Shown here piece by piece: positions 22,448 through 34,600 of a stretch of DNA of 64,000 nucleotides. Below the pieces are notes generated by a model. That model saw nothing but the letters and a program-made list of their open reading frames with translations, did no database searches and was not told the DNA's origin. This DNA is from Calycina herbarum (lineage: Eukaryota; Ascomycota; Leotiomycetes; Helotiales; Pezizellaceae), in the NCBI GenBank assembly GCA_001414485.1, contig LLEY01000017.1:496001-560000 (forward strand). Direction: 5' to 3'. The position numbers and the translations under genes are program-made. The first letter of the stretch is position 1; each line of letters opens with the position of its first letter.

Positions 22448-23201
22448 TCATTCTGAATAGTCCGCCTCGGGTGAATACGCCGGTAATTGCTCATCCCTCC
22501 TGGGTTCCATCAAGATTTGAGCTCTGGAGTTTGCAAAAGCTCTAGAGTTCCTAAACTGAAGTGCGATGTTATCTTCCCGAAGTGGATAGTAGTATCTTGG
22601 GAGCCCGCATCTTGAATACCTTCCCATGTCAACTCCCTGAACCATTGGCTTCACAATATACAGATAACGATATTGTTTATCCCTATAAATCCAAGGTGAC
22701 TGGACATTTATATCACAGAGGACACAGTTTGGGTGTTCTTCATCCCTTTCGAAAGAAGGAAAGCGCAAAGTAGCGACGTCAATACGGAGACTCACATGAT
22801 CCGCCTCATATGGGAAATCGTAGAGTTTGTATCGGTCAAAGGCGTGGATTGAGTGTATTCCTTTTTCTGTTCAAATTGTGTTAGGTAATGGCTGGATATG
22901 AGCTCGGATTTGCTTACCGAGATGCTCTATTTCCAAAGATCTTGTCAATCGTCCTGTATTTGGGTCCCATACTGTGATAGGTAAAGATCGGTCAAACTTT
23001 CCCTCGATTAATTCTATTGAACATATTTCAGCAATGATTCGATAGAACGTATGTCCAGAGTTATTTCTTACCGTTATCCTTTAGCTTTCGGACTTTGGGA
23101 GAGACATCAGCGTAGAGCCATGGCGCGATCATTCTACTTTCTCTGTAACCGCCATGGGGACCGGGAACGGCTTTCTTTAAAATCTCCTTGGCTTGCTTCA
23201 T
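22448..23201 (-). CDS. unrecognised protein, three exons
   Basis: Predicted 214 aa from exons 23201-23072, 23013-22918 and 22866-22448. Introns of 58 and 51 bp both have GTAAG donors and TAG/CAG acceptors and splice in phase 1, giving KLKDN/ELIEGKFDRSLPITVWDPNTG and EIEH/LEKGIHSIHAFDRYKLYDFPYEADH. No domain recognised. It is Tyr- and Arg-rich (for example the PRYYYPLR segment) and soluble, with a CVLC pair near residue 120; a metal role is unproven. A canonical TATA box lies 82 bp upstream. It is the left neighbour of the nested transposon island, whose outermost insertion lies 412 bp before this start codon, and it faced the Dabb gene divergently before that insertion. Confidence 0.7.
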
Positions 23202-23612
23202 CTTTTGGTAGAACTAACTTGATGTAGCTCTCGTGGTATTTTATTTCTGGTATTTGTTTATGTGAAGGCATTAGTTGAACTTTTTATATAAGATAGCGGC
23301 CTACGATGAAGTGAATGTCAGAGCTTCCTTCATTGCTTTGCAGGCTCCTTACTTTCTTGAATAATTATAGCGATTACATTTAAATTTCTTAGAATAACCA
23401 AGAACCAAGTTTCCCTAACTTTATTAAGTTTTGCGAATACGATTTTTACCCTCTCATTGATTTGGCCTAGTCACCGAAAGTCTAGATCTCTCCTATGAAT
23501 ACTTTACTCGCCCCATTTTCGAATTTCAAAAGCCTGTCACATCCAAAACCACAAACAAACAGTCATACAAGAAAGCGACTTCAAAATAGACCACAGCCAA
23601 ATAACCATCAAA
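23202..23612. other. upstream region of the 22448 gene
   Basis: The 5' flank of the minus-strand gene up to the target duplication of the transposon island. Moderately AT-rich; no coding region. Confidence 0.6.
23283..23290 (-). promoter_or_regulatory. TATA box TATATAAA
   Basis: Canonical TATATAAA on the minus strand, 82 bp upstream of the start codon at 23201. Confidence 0.45.
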
Positions 23613-23947
23613 CAAGCATCTAGACTTAGGCGGCGATACAATATTATATCGGATTATCGCGATATATATTATACGATAAATATCCTAAATTCTTATCTAA
23701 TACAATATTGTCAAAAAAGTAACAATAATCAATAAATATCAGAGTTTTAATACTAATGCTTTATAGTACTAAATAAATATTATATAACTTATATTTACTA
23801 TTTAAAATATACTTTATTATATTAAAAAGTTATTATATAAATCTTAATTTAGTATAACGTGGTTTATCAGGACCCCGGTCATATCAGGACCCTGATTAAT
23901 TTTCCTTGGCATATAACTTTGAACTTAAATAACTTAACTATAACATA

Positions 23948-24068
23948 TTAAATTGACTCTTCATAATCGGAGTCTGATATACTAGATATATCTACAGCTT
24001 CTTAACAAGTTTGTACGTTGTAACCAGCTTTTCCATAGGTTCTATAGTGTCGTCTAGACGGTTGCCCC
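23948..24068 (-). pseudogene. Fot1/pogo-like transposase, C-terminal end
   Basis: Continues the transposase across the insertion of A1. It reads YRTYGKAGYNVQTC, a CCHC-type knuckle in which two residues expected as Cys and one expected as His are Tyr, each explained by a single G-to-A or C-to-T change, followed by an acidic VDISSISDSDYEESI tail and a stop. Such zinc-knuckle tails are common in fungal pogo-like transposases. Joined length is about 437 codons, near the family size, with one apparent frame change. Confidence 0.6.
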
Positions 24069-24300
24069 TGTTACGGCGCTGGTCCGTAACACGTGATTCT
24101 CGGTCCTACACGTGACCGTCAGAGCCGTAACGCTTGGACGGATTTATAACGAGATTAAAGGCTCTTTATAGTTAGTAGGAATACCCCTTTTTCGTAGAGT
24201 ATATATTCCGTATTCCCTCGTTCTTAGAACTGTAACTTTAAATTCTCGAATATATATATATATACTCTTATACCTTTACCTTTAGATATAGATTATAATA
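24069..24300 (+). repeat. 5' LTR of A1
   Basis: 232 bp, beginning TGTTACGGCGCTGG; the 3' end reads TATAATA where other copies have CGTAACA, explained by C-to-T changes. Confidence 0.85.
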
Positions 24301-24596
24301 TTATTTAAAGCTCAACCCTTTTTACTCCCTACAAAGGATTATAATATCAACTAGATTCTACGCTCGTAATAGCTAGAAGATCTCACATTCGTAATAGTGT
24401 GATTACGACCCTCCTCCTCCGCTTATAACAGCCTCTCTTCCTATAAACAGATCCCTTAAGCATCTCTACGTCTATAACGACTCATCTCCTTAAAAGACAC
24501 GCCTATAACGGCCTATACAACCTTTTTTACAACCTCTCCCTACCTTCTCCTCCTTCCTTTCCGACAATATAATAGCCGATACTCGAAGTGGTTATG
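24301..24596 (+). other. A1 internal leader region
   Basis: Non-coding leader following the 5' LTR of A1, matching 31623-31918 of A2 with mainly C/T and G/A differences. It stops abruptly where element B inserted. Confidence 0.75.
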
Positions 24597-25030
24597 TGTC
24601 ACGAATCACGTGCACACGTGATAAGTGAAGACCAGGCGGCGTCCTAACAGGTTAAGCACTATCGGAATACTCTTATAGCAGATAGGGATCGGTTAGGTTA
24701 GCTAAGCGATCTAGGGATTTCCTTTGGTTATAATCACGTGATGAGAGTTCGCTAGACGGGGCGACAGGTCTAGCAGTCTAGCAGCGACGGAGCGACCAAG
24801 CTAGTAAGCTAGTACGAGGAAGGAAGCTTCTATATATACTAGCACGTCTACTATCTAGATAGGAGCTTCGTGCTTAACTTTAGTTATTAATCTTATTATC
24901 TTATTTAATATCTTTGATATAAGTAACGAGTTTACTTCTAAGTAAACAACCCAGCGCATTTATACTTCTTACTATATACTAACCTTCGAGACTTAGTTAC
25001 CTTTATTAAGTTCGTTTAAGTTTCGTTATA
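24597..25030 (+). repeat. 5' LTR of B
   Basis: 434 bp, begins TGTCACGAATCACGTG and ends TTTCGTTATA; one base longer than its partner. Confidence 0.85.
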
Positions 25031-28000
25031 CTTTAAGTACCTACTTAGAAGTAAGATCGCTACTATGTTAGTAACCTCTTCTACTCTGAGAACTACTCTA
25101 CTAAAGCTAGCTATAGACCCCCTAGTTACACTAGTTACTACTCTTTGAGAGGAAGTGAAACTTCCTCTTCCGAAGCTGTTTAATAGCTTACCTAAGAAAC
25201 TAGCCGAGTTCTTAATAAAAGCTTCTCTCTACTTAAACTTTTATTATACTTAGTTTAAAAATAAAACTAACTAGGTTATATAGTTGTCTACCTATCTTAA
25301 AAGGGCAGCTTATAACTAGTTAGAACTATACTTAGAGGATTACTAAGTAAATAAAATAGCTAAAGGAAAAGTCTCTTTTTAAATGTCTAAGAAGACAAGG
25401 GATTTATTTAAAAATATTTAAGAGTTTAAAGATAGAATTAACTAAGCTTTTAAGAATATTAATATAAAAAAGAAGGTAGTTAAAGCTTTATATATACTTA
25501 GATAAAAGGGATTAGCTGCTAAATATACCTTATAATTTTAATAGTACTCTATATAGATAAGATAGAACAACGAAGTATTATATAAACAATTCTATTATAG
25601 ACTTAAAGATAACGTAAAGAATAAACTTATATAAGAGGATTTTCTAGATATATTAAATAAATTAATAAATAATATAATTAATATTAATAACTATATTTAT
25701 AAAAGGAATCTAGAGAAGAAAGGAAGTTATAGTTACTAACATAGAAAGAGTAGACGAAAAAATTATAAAAACCTTATAAAAATCGATACTACCTAGAAAT
25801 TATAGGTTCTAGAGAAGGAATCTAAGAAAGAAAACTCCTAAAGAGGAAGACTATCCTAGAAAGAGCGAAATCGTCAACGTAAGCAGAACTTATATTATAA
25901 CTATAGTCTTCTTAGCTATAGAGTAAATAAGTATAGTAAGAAGAAAGACTCTAAAGAGAAACAAGCTAACGCTACTATCTAAAAAGAAGTAGCTTTACTA
26001 GAAAAAATCAAACTTACAGACGAAGAACTCGAGGCTAAAGGTTATAGCACGTAAATTAAAATAGACGCTATAAATATAACAGCAGGCGCTATATACTTAT
26101 AGCTAAGCAAAGGAATCAAGTTATAAGTTAGTAAGGTATAAGATACTAATAATAATAGAGATCTATTACTTAAAGAATATTATAATATATAGTTGGAAAT
26201 AGATTATAAATCGCCTCTTTAAGTAGAATATAAATTACTACTATTAACAAGTTTATTAGAGTTATTAGAATTAATATCTGACTTATTAGAAGTAGATCTA
26301 GGAATATATAAGCCTAAATAAAGTAAAATATAAGTATTTATTAGAACTTTTAAAAGAGGGAATAGATAAGTATATATAGAAAACTAGAAACCTAATTTCT
26401 AAAGCTTATATTCTACTTAAAGAATTAACTCTACTATTTTAACTATCTATAAAATAGTTTAGAATAAATAGAATAGAATAACTTTAGTAAGCCTTATTAC
26501 TAGAAGGGAAACTATCGAATTTAAAGAACCTAGACTAAAATAAGCAGTATCTAGTAAGCTATCTAACACATCTAAGATAGGAGATATTTAGATAGTTATA
26601 GATATATAAGAAGAAACTAGCTTATAGTAATAGTAGAGTTCTAACGACTTTATAAGACGCTTTAAACCTAGTTTTTTAGATATACTACCTAATAGCAAGG
26701 AAGCTATACTAGAAATAGGAGGCTAGTATACTATAGTTGCTTAAATCAGAAAAGTCGAGGTAATATTTTAGAAACTAAGAAGTAGAAAATTATTTAATAT
26801 AATCTTCTAAGAGATAAACAAATATAATATAGATTAAGAAACAGAGTTAGTATAAAGAGAACTCTACTAATTAACAATTAGAGAATTAAACACTACCTCT
26901 AAAGAAAATCAACTTATAGTAATAGCGAAGATAAGAGAGAAGGAACTCTAAGTCTTAATTAATTTAGAAGTAATAGGCAATTTCCTTTCTCTAATAGCTT
27001 AGAAGAAGCTAAACGTCCTAATCAAAGATATAAGGCTATACTACTTAAGAGTAGTTAATAGAACAGACGTTATATACTAGAATAGAATTATCAACTAGTA
27101 AACTATTCTAATAAATATTACTATTGAAAGATACTACTTAAATATATAATTTAATATTATTAAAATAGAAAGTAAGGAAGCGATACTTAGTATATTATAG
27201 ATTAAAGAACATAATCTAGATATTAATTAGAAGGCTTAAATAATAACCTTTAGTTAATATAATTACATAGGATTATAATTATAACTTTAAGGCTAGAATA
27301 AGGTTAGCGCCACTTCTAAGACGCTAGGACACCTTGTCTAGAGTCTTCTACAGATTAGTAGGACAGCTGATAACGAAATACCTATATAGTATAGAGAATT
27401 TAAGGCTTTATTTAAGAACCTAGAAGACTTATAAGCTTTACTAGAACATTACTTATAGGATTATAAGATTAAACTAAAAGAGGGTTATTATCTCTTAAAG
27501 TAGAAACTTCGGTTATATAACTAGAAAAGCCTATAGAGAATAGAAAGTTATATAAAGGAAGGTATTAAAAAGGGATATATTAGAAGATCTAAGTTACTAA
27601 TTACCTTAAATATACTTATTATTAAGAAAAAAGACGATCTAGATAGAAGAGTATATATTAATTACTAAGAAGTAAATTATACTATAATTAAGAACGCTTA
27701 TCTACTACTACCTAGCTAGTACTTATAAGATAAGTTAAATAAGGTAGTACGATTTACGAAACTAGATTAATAAAACGCTTATAGACTTATATAAATAAAA
27801 GTTAAAGACGAATAAAAGATAGTATTTACCTTACTATCAAGCTTTTATAAATATATAGTTATACTATTTAGACTTTATAACATACTAGCTATATATTAGA
27901 GATAAAATAATAATATTTTAGAAGATCTTCTAAGAGTAATAGTAATCTATTACCTAGATAATATATTAATCTTCTTAGAAAAAGAAGAAGAATATAAGGA

Positions 28001-30885
28001 ATATATTAAAGAAGTTTTATAATAACTTATAAGAGTAAACTCTTAGTTAAAACTCTTAAAATACAAGTTTAGAATAACTCGAACCCTTTTCTTAAGATAG
28101 GTATTCAGCCTAGAGAAAATAGAAATAGATCTAGTAAAGATCTAGAACGTCTTAAACTAGAAATTACTAGAGAATATAAAAGATATATAGTCCTTCCTTA
28201 GATTTATAAACTTTTACTATCTATTTATTTAAGACTATATAAAGATTACTAAACTAATGTTAGGACTAGTTAAAAAAGCTATTAAATTTATATAAGATAA
28301 ATAGACAGAGGATGCTTTTTAGAAAATCAAAGTAAAGTTTATAGAAAAACCTATTTTATACGATTTTAATATAGATAAGCCTAGTATAATTGAAATAAAC
28401 GCCTTAGACATAGTAGTAGGTATAGTTTACTTATAGCTAAATAATAAAGGAAAACTTATACCTATTATATATTATTCTAAGATATTTAACCTAGTATAAT
28501 AAAACTATAGCATCTTTAATAAGAAATTACTTACTATAGTATTAGCTTTAGAATACTAGAGAATCTATTTATAGTTAGTAAAACACCTAGTTATAGTTTT
28601 ATCTAACTATAAGAATCTTAGAACATTTATAATAACTAAGGAACTTATAATAAGATAATTAGCTAGATAGTTAAAGATATTAGAAGGATTTAATATTATT
28701 ATTTAATATATAAAAGAAATATTAAATACTTAAGCTAATACTCTTAGTTAGAAACCTAGATATAAAAAAGATAAAGAGTATAAAAAGATTATAATCTTAA
28801 AAACTCTTAAGAATAGAGACTTAGTACCTACTATATATAAAATAGTAGCGATAAAAGACATCTAGATAGATAAAATTTAGAATATATATAAAGGTTATAA
28901 TTAGTATATAAAAGAGAAACTATAGGTTCCTAGCTTGTATATAAAAGAGTTTATATAAGAATACTATACTATGCTTGCTTATAGTTACTAAGGAATTCGT
29001 AGAACCTTCTAGAGGATAAGATAATACTACTATATTAATCGGTTATCTATAATAGTTAAGGAAGTAATAGTAGAATATAATACCTATACTAGAAATAAGG
29101 CTTCCTACTATACTCCTTATAAATAGATAAACACTACTCTAATACTATAGATACCTTAGAAATTAATATCTATAGATTTTATTATTAAATTACTAAAATC
29201 TAAAGATCTAATAATAGGAGTTAAATATAACATAATCCTAGTTATTATAGAACGTCTTATAAAGTATATAATTCTAATAGTATATATAGAATTAAGTATA
29301 ACTAAGGAATTAGCATTTACGTTCCTTAGAGAAGTAGTCTTAAGACATAGACTACTTAAAGAAATACTCTTAGATAGAGATAAACTCTTTACCTTAAAAT
29401 TCTAGATCGCTCTTATAGAGCGATTAGGTACGAAGAGAAAGCTATTTATAGCTTTCTACTCTTAAATAAATAAAGGAAATAAACAGATAAATTAAATAGT
29501 TAAAACATACCTTTATTATTATATAAACTACTAGTAAGATAACTAGGTAAAACTGCTGCCCTTAGTACAGTTCGCTTATAATAGTTTAGTAATAGAAACA
29601 ATACTTATTATACTATTCTATACTAATTTTAAGTATAAATTAATAGTATATTAAGAACTACTATCTACAACTATTAATAACTAACTTACTTATATTCAGG
29701 TCTTAAAAATTAAGAGTCTATATAAGGAACTTATAAAGGACCTGTAATTTATAGTAGAAAGAAACGCGTACTACTATAACAAACGACGTAGTTAAGAGCT
29801 AATACTAAAAGAGGGAGATAAAGTCTACTTAGTATAGGAAAATATCGATATAAAAAGACTAAGTAATAAACTAGATTATAAAAAACTTAGACTATTTAAA
29901 ATCAAACACGTTAGAGGACTTTTAAATTATAAATTAGTACTACTAAGGATAATAAACATCTACCTAGTATTCTATATATCTCTACTCGAACTAGTACTAC
30001 TAAGAGTACTACTAGCCCTACTTATAGAAATTTAACTAGTAAATCTAAATACTAAGTATAAAGTTAAGAGGATTCTTAACTATAGACTTATTAGAGGATA
30101 GGTTAGATATTTAATAAAATAGTTAGATTACTTATATTTAGAAAACACTTAGGAACCTAGAAAAAACATCAGCTAGTACTCGGAGGAACTTTAGGAGTTC
30201 CACTGTCGAAACCTAAGTCTATCTATATCGTATAGTTAGTAAGAAAGGACTTAAGAAAGACTAGGTCGAGGCCTAGAACGAAGGCAGAGTCGGAAATATT
30301 AGGCGTAGGGAGGGCGGCCAGCCTAGTAGCCTCTTCTTCTATTCGCTTCTTTTCTTTCTTCTTCTCTTTTTTCTTTCTTTCTAAATCTTTAGCAGTATCT
30401 AACTCGTTAAGCGAGTTAAGACTAGCAGCTATTATCCTTTAACGCTTCTCGTAGAGTTAGCGTTTTTACTTCTTTAGTCGACGAATACGAGCCATAGCCT
30501 CGGCTATGATTATATAACTCTTCTCCTCTTTATTATCTAGCTACTCGATCTAGGAGTCGACGCTCTTCTACTTGTTTACTATAGGCATTCGATTAATAAT
30601 ACGAATATCGTAAGACTTGTTTATAGTAGTATAGCGACTACACTGTAATAGCTTTTAGTCTCTAGGACTAAAACACTCGTGTTCCTTATTAGCGTTTTTA
30701 TAACAGGTATATAGAGCTATTTTCTTACTAGATAAATTAATTACTCTACTAAGAGCTTCGTAGTTAGTTCGTCGTAGAGAACAGGGGGCATTTATATTAG
30801 AAAGAAAAGAAGGCCGCTAGCCCTCTAATAATATTTCTTAGGTCGTACTTAAGCGTAGGGACACGCTAAGCTAAGAAGGGGATAG
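25031..30885 (+). pseudogene. degenerate gag-pol of element B
   Basis: Broken throughout by stops. Two landmarks remain readable: a retropepsin-like segment at about 26952-26990 (VLINLEVIGNF, where families have a D-S/T-G core; each difference is a C-to-T or G-to-A) and a reverse-transcriptase motif at about 27946-27975 (YYLDNILIF, expected Y-L-D-D). Integrase and a tail follow. The order protease, RT, then integrase identifies Ty3/Gypsy. No coding capacity is left. Confidence 0.7.
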
Positions 30886-31318
30886 TATTACAAATCACGT
30901 ATATACGTAATAAGTAAAGACTAGGCAGCGTCCTAATAGGTTAAGTACTATCGGAATACTCTTATAGTAGATAGGGATTAGTTAGGTTAGCTAAGCAATC
31001 CAGGGATTTCCTTTAGTTATAATCACGTGATAAGAGTTCGCTAGACGGGGCGACAGGTCTAGCAGTCTAGCAGCGACGGAGCAACTAAGCTAGCAAGCTA
31101 GTATAAGGAAGGAAGCTTCTATATATACTAGATATCTACTATCTAGATAGAAGCTTCGTGCTTAACTTTAGTTATTAATCTTATTATCTTATTTAACATC
31201 TTTAATATAAGTAACGAGTTTACTTCTAAGTAAACAACCCGGCGTATTTATACTTCTTACTATATACTAACCTTCGAGACTTAGTCACCTTTGTTAAGTT
31301 CGTTTGAGTTTCGTTATA
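30886..31318 (+). repeat. 3' LTR of B
   Basis: 433 bp; begins TATTACAAATCACGTA, which is the 5' copy after G-to-A/C-to-T changes. Long shared stretches such as the ACGGGGCGACAGGTCTAGCA block prove the pairing. Confidence 0.85.
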
Positions 31319-31390
31319 TTATAGCGGAAAAGAGAAGACACCTACTAGCTTGTCTCAAACCGAGCCTTAACAACCGAATAACACCTCTGA
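31319..31390 (+). other. A1 internal fragment between B and A2
   Basis: Seventy-two bases of A1 (five are target duplication) left between two insertions; matches A2 at about 31919-31985. Confidence 0.75.
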
Positions 31391-31622
31391 TGTTACGGCG
31401 CTGGTCCGTAACACGTGATTCTCGGTCCTACACGTGACCGTCAGAGCCGTAACGCTTGGACGGATTTATAACGAGATTAAAGGCTCTTTATAGTTAGTAG
31501 GAATACCTCTTTTTCGTAGGGTATATATTCCGTATTCCCTTGTTCTTAGAACTATAGCTTTAAATTCTCGAATATATATATATATACTCTTATACCTTTG
31601 CCTTTAGATATAGATTATAACA
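31391..31622 (+). repeat. 5' LTR of A2
   Basis: 232 bp, TGTTACGGCG..TATAACA. The first 100 bp are identical or nearly so to the A1 5' LTR. Confidence 0.88.
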
Positions 31623-34600
31623 TTATTTAAAGCTTAACTCTTTTTACTCTCTATAAAAGATTATAATATCGACTAGATTCTATGCTTATAATAGCTAGAA
31701 GATCTTACACTTATAATAGTATAATTACGACCCTCCTTCTCTGCTTATAATAGCCCCTCTTCTTATAAACAGATCTCTTAAGCATCTCTACGTCTATAAC
31801 GACTTATCTCCTCGAAAGACATGCCTATAATAGCCTATATAACCTTTTTTATAACCTCTTCTTACTTTCTCCTCCTTCTTTTCTAATAATATAATAGCTG
31901 ACACTTAAAGTAGTTATAGCGGAAAAGAGAAGACACCTACTAGCTCGTCTCGAACCGAGCCTTAATAACTAGATAATACTCCTAGAGTCGCCCCTCCCTC
32001 GCCTGCCTCCCCTACGATAAGCGAGCCTCTTATAGACAAAAACGTTCGTTTATAGGCTAAAATCCTCTCTTTATATATACAACTCTACTAAACCCCGTTG
32101 CTTATAAACCACCCTAATAACCCTCTCCTAAGCCGCGAGTATACATAAGCCCTCTAAGAGGCTACTACCGACTCCTCCCGTTCCCGATTTAGTTCTAACA
32201 ATTCTACTTATAAGTTCTAAAATAGTAAGAAACTTAAGAACGGCATCTCCCTGTTATATAAGGCCTAGTAGATTATCCTAGCTAGTAAAATAAGAAAGAA
32301 CCTCTTTAAGAATAAATAAGACAAACTTACCTTCGTCTTTATAGCTACTTCCGGCGTAGTATAAGAGCATCTAGAACCATAGATAGATTTCAGTTCCTCT
32401 ACCTTATTTATAGACGTTATAGATATACTTACATATCTAGATACCTTGTTTATAGATAGTAATAAAGCTGTAGAGGCCTGTAAGGTCTTCTATAAACTCT
32501 TAATATAAGAGAACGAGACTTTTACTATATTTAAAGCAACCTTCTTAAGCCTTATAACTAAGGCTTATATCTTATTAAGTAAGTAGTCCGAAGATTTATA
32601 CCAGAAGCTTATACCAGCTCTCTAAGTAAGTATCTCGCTAGTCTGAATCACCCTAGCAACCTTTAACTAGTTATATAACCGCTGTTACTCTATCTATTAA
32701 GATAGGGTAACTATCAAAGAACGCCTTATAGCTTGCTATAACCGCCGCCTACTTATAAGAGGTTTCCCTACCGGCTACGGATTAACTTACCAACTTCCGG
32801 CTCTATATACTACTATTAGTTATCCGCTAACCCAAAGCCCGGTCTATTACTCTCTAGTTATAGACTATAAGACTCCTTTGCTTACTTATAAGAGTATAAC
32901 TCCTGTCTAGGATATAGTAGACGTTATCTATTATAATTATAATAAACCTAGACACTACGCTAGTAAATACTCTCTCCCTTGAAAACCCTCTATAGCTATT
33001 AAGCTATTAGAAGACGCTGAAGACTCGCTTACGGACTCCTACAGACTATAAGCGTCTGAAGAAGAATCGACTAACGAGGAACTCATCTATAAGGACTTAG
33101 GAAAAGAACAGTTCTAAAGTAAGTCTCCTCTTTAGAGTAAAACAAACTTAGATCTTAACCTCTTAATCTAAGTTATATAATAGGCAGAAAGGCTTTTACA
33201 ACTATATATACTTTAATTAAGAATAGATATGCTTTTAATACTACTAGACTTATTAATACTAGAGCGAATAAATAGCTATTTATTAATACAGCTTTAGCTA
33301 ACTAGTTAAGTTAATATTATAGATAAGCTATAGAAAAGCTGTTATACGTAATATCAATTATAAGGTTTAATAGATATAAGAGACTAGCGATTACTTATGT
33401 TATTTACTTAATACTAAGTATCGACAGACGACAGTTTACTAATACACTCTTCCTAATTACTAATATTAGTAGATACGATATTATTATCAGCTGTTAATAG
33501 CTTATAGACATAAACGTAAAGTTAGTAGTCTATAGCTGTAAGATTAAGTAGCTAGAATCCCTTCCCTCGGTTTATCGATTTAATTACTTAGTACCTATTA
33601 CTAGGGAATTAATAACTATCTCCTTACTAGACCTCTAGGCTTAGAAGGATATAGAGAACCGCGACCTCTACTAGAATACTACGGAGGAACCTATATTAAT
33701 CTATTCAATACTACCTCGAAGCTAGCGCTAAACCCCGCTACTAGTTACTCTTAAGGAAATTCTAGACGAAAGCTTTTAGTAAGACCTCGTCTCTGTCTAG
33801 AATAGAATATAAGTCCTTATTCCTAACTACTAACAACGTCGTCGATCCTTCTTAGGAAAACGTTTAGTTATAGACTATAAAGCAGCTATAAGCTCGCTTA
33901 TAGACATCTGTAAACCTATAAAAGACTTCGCTATTAATATCTATTATATTAGAGCTACTGCTTTTAAACTTAACCTTTAAAAGTACGATAACGAAGTCTT
34001 CTCTACTAGCTTATAAGAGATCGACTATACTCTTATAGACAGGTTACGTATAGAGCTCTCTTTAGTAGATTACGCTTTAGACGAACAACTAGTAGAATAG
34101 AACGTTTACTAGGAATATATAGACTTTAAAAATGTCTTTTTAAAGAGAGCTTTAGACGAGCTTCCTCTACTACGAAACCAAGTCGACTACTAGATCGAAC
34201 TTATAGGTTTAAATACCCTATTATATAGCCTATTATATAGGATAACGACTAAGGAACTTCTAGCTATAAAACAGTATATCTTTAATAACCTTAATAAAAG
34301 GTTTATTATTCCTAGCCACGCCTCTTTCGCCTCTCTAGTACTATTTATAAAAAAGCCTAACAGAAGCTTACAGCTCTATATTAACTACTAGAAACTTAAT
34401 AACCTTACTCGTAAGAACCAGCACCCTCTTCTACTAATCAACGAAACTCTTATACGAATCACTAGTACTAAAATCCTTATAAAGCTCGATATTCGTTAAG
34501 CTTTTAACTATATACGTATAGATCTAGAGTTAGAAGAACTTATAATCTTTTAGACCTATTATAGTATATTTAAATACAAGGTATTACCTTTCAGCTTAAC

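Larger units (their letters stand above)
24597..31318 (+). mobile_element. fourth level: Ty3/Gypsy element B
   Basis: 6722 bp with ~433-bp LTRs, unrelated in sequence to family A. Flanked by TTATG (24592-24596) and TTATA (31319-31323), a 5-bp duplication with one G-to-A change. A polypurine tract (AAGAAGGGGATAG) precedes the 3' LTR. The internal region is the most AT-rich and most mutated of the nest; CpA and TpG are nearly absent. Confidence 0.85.
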
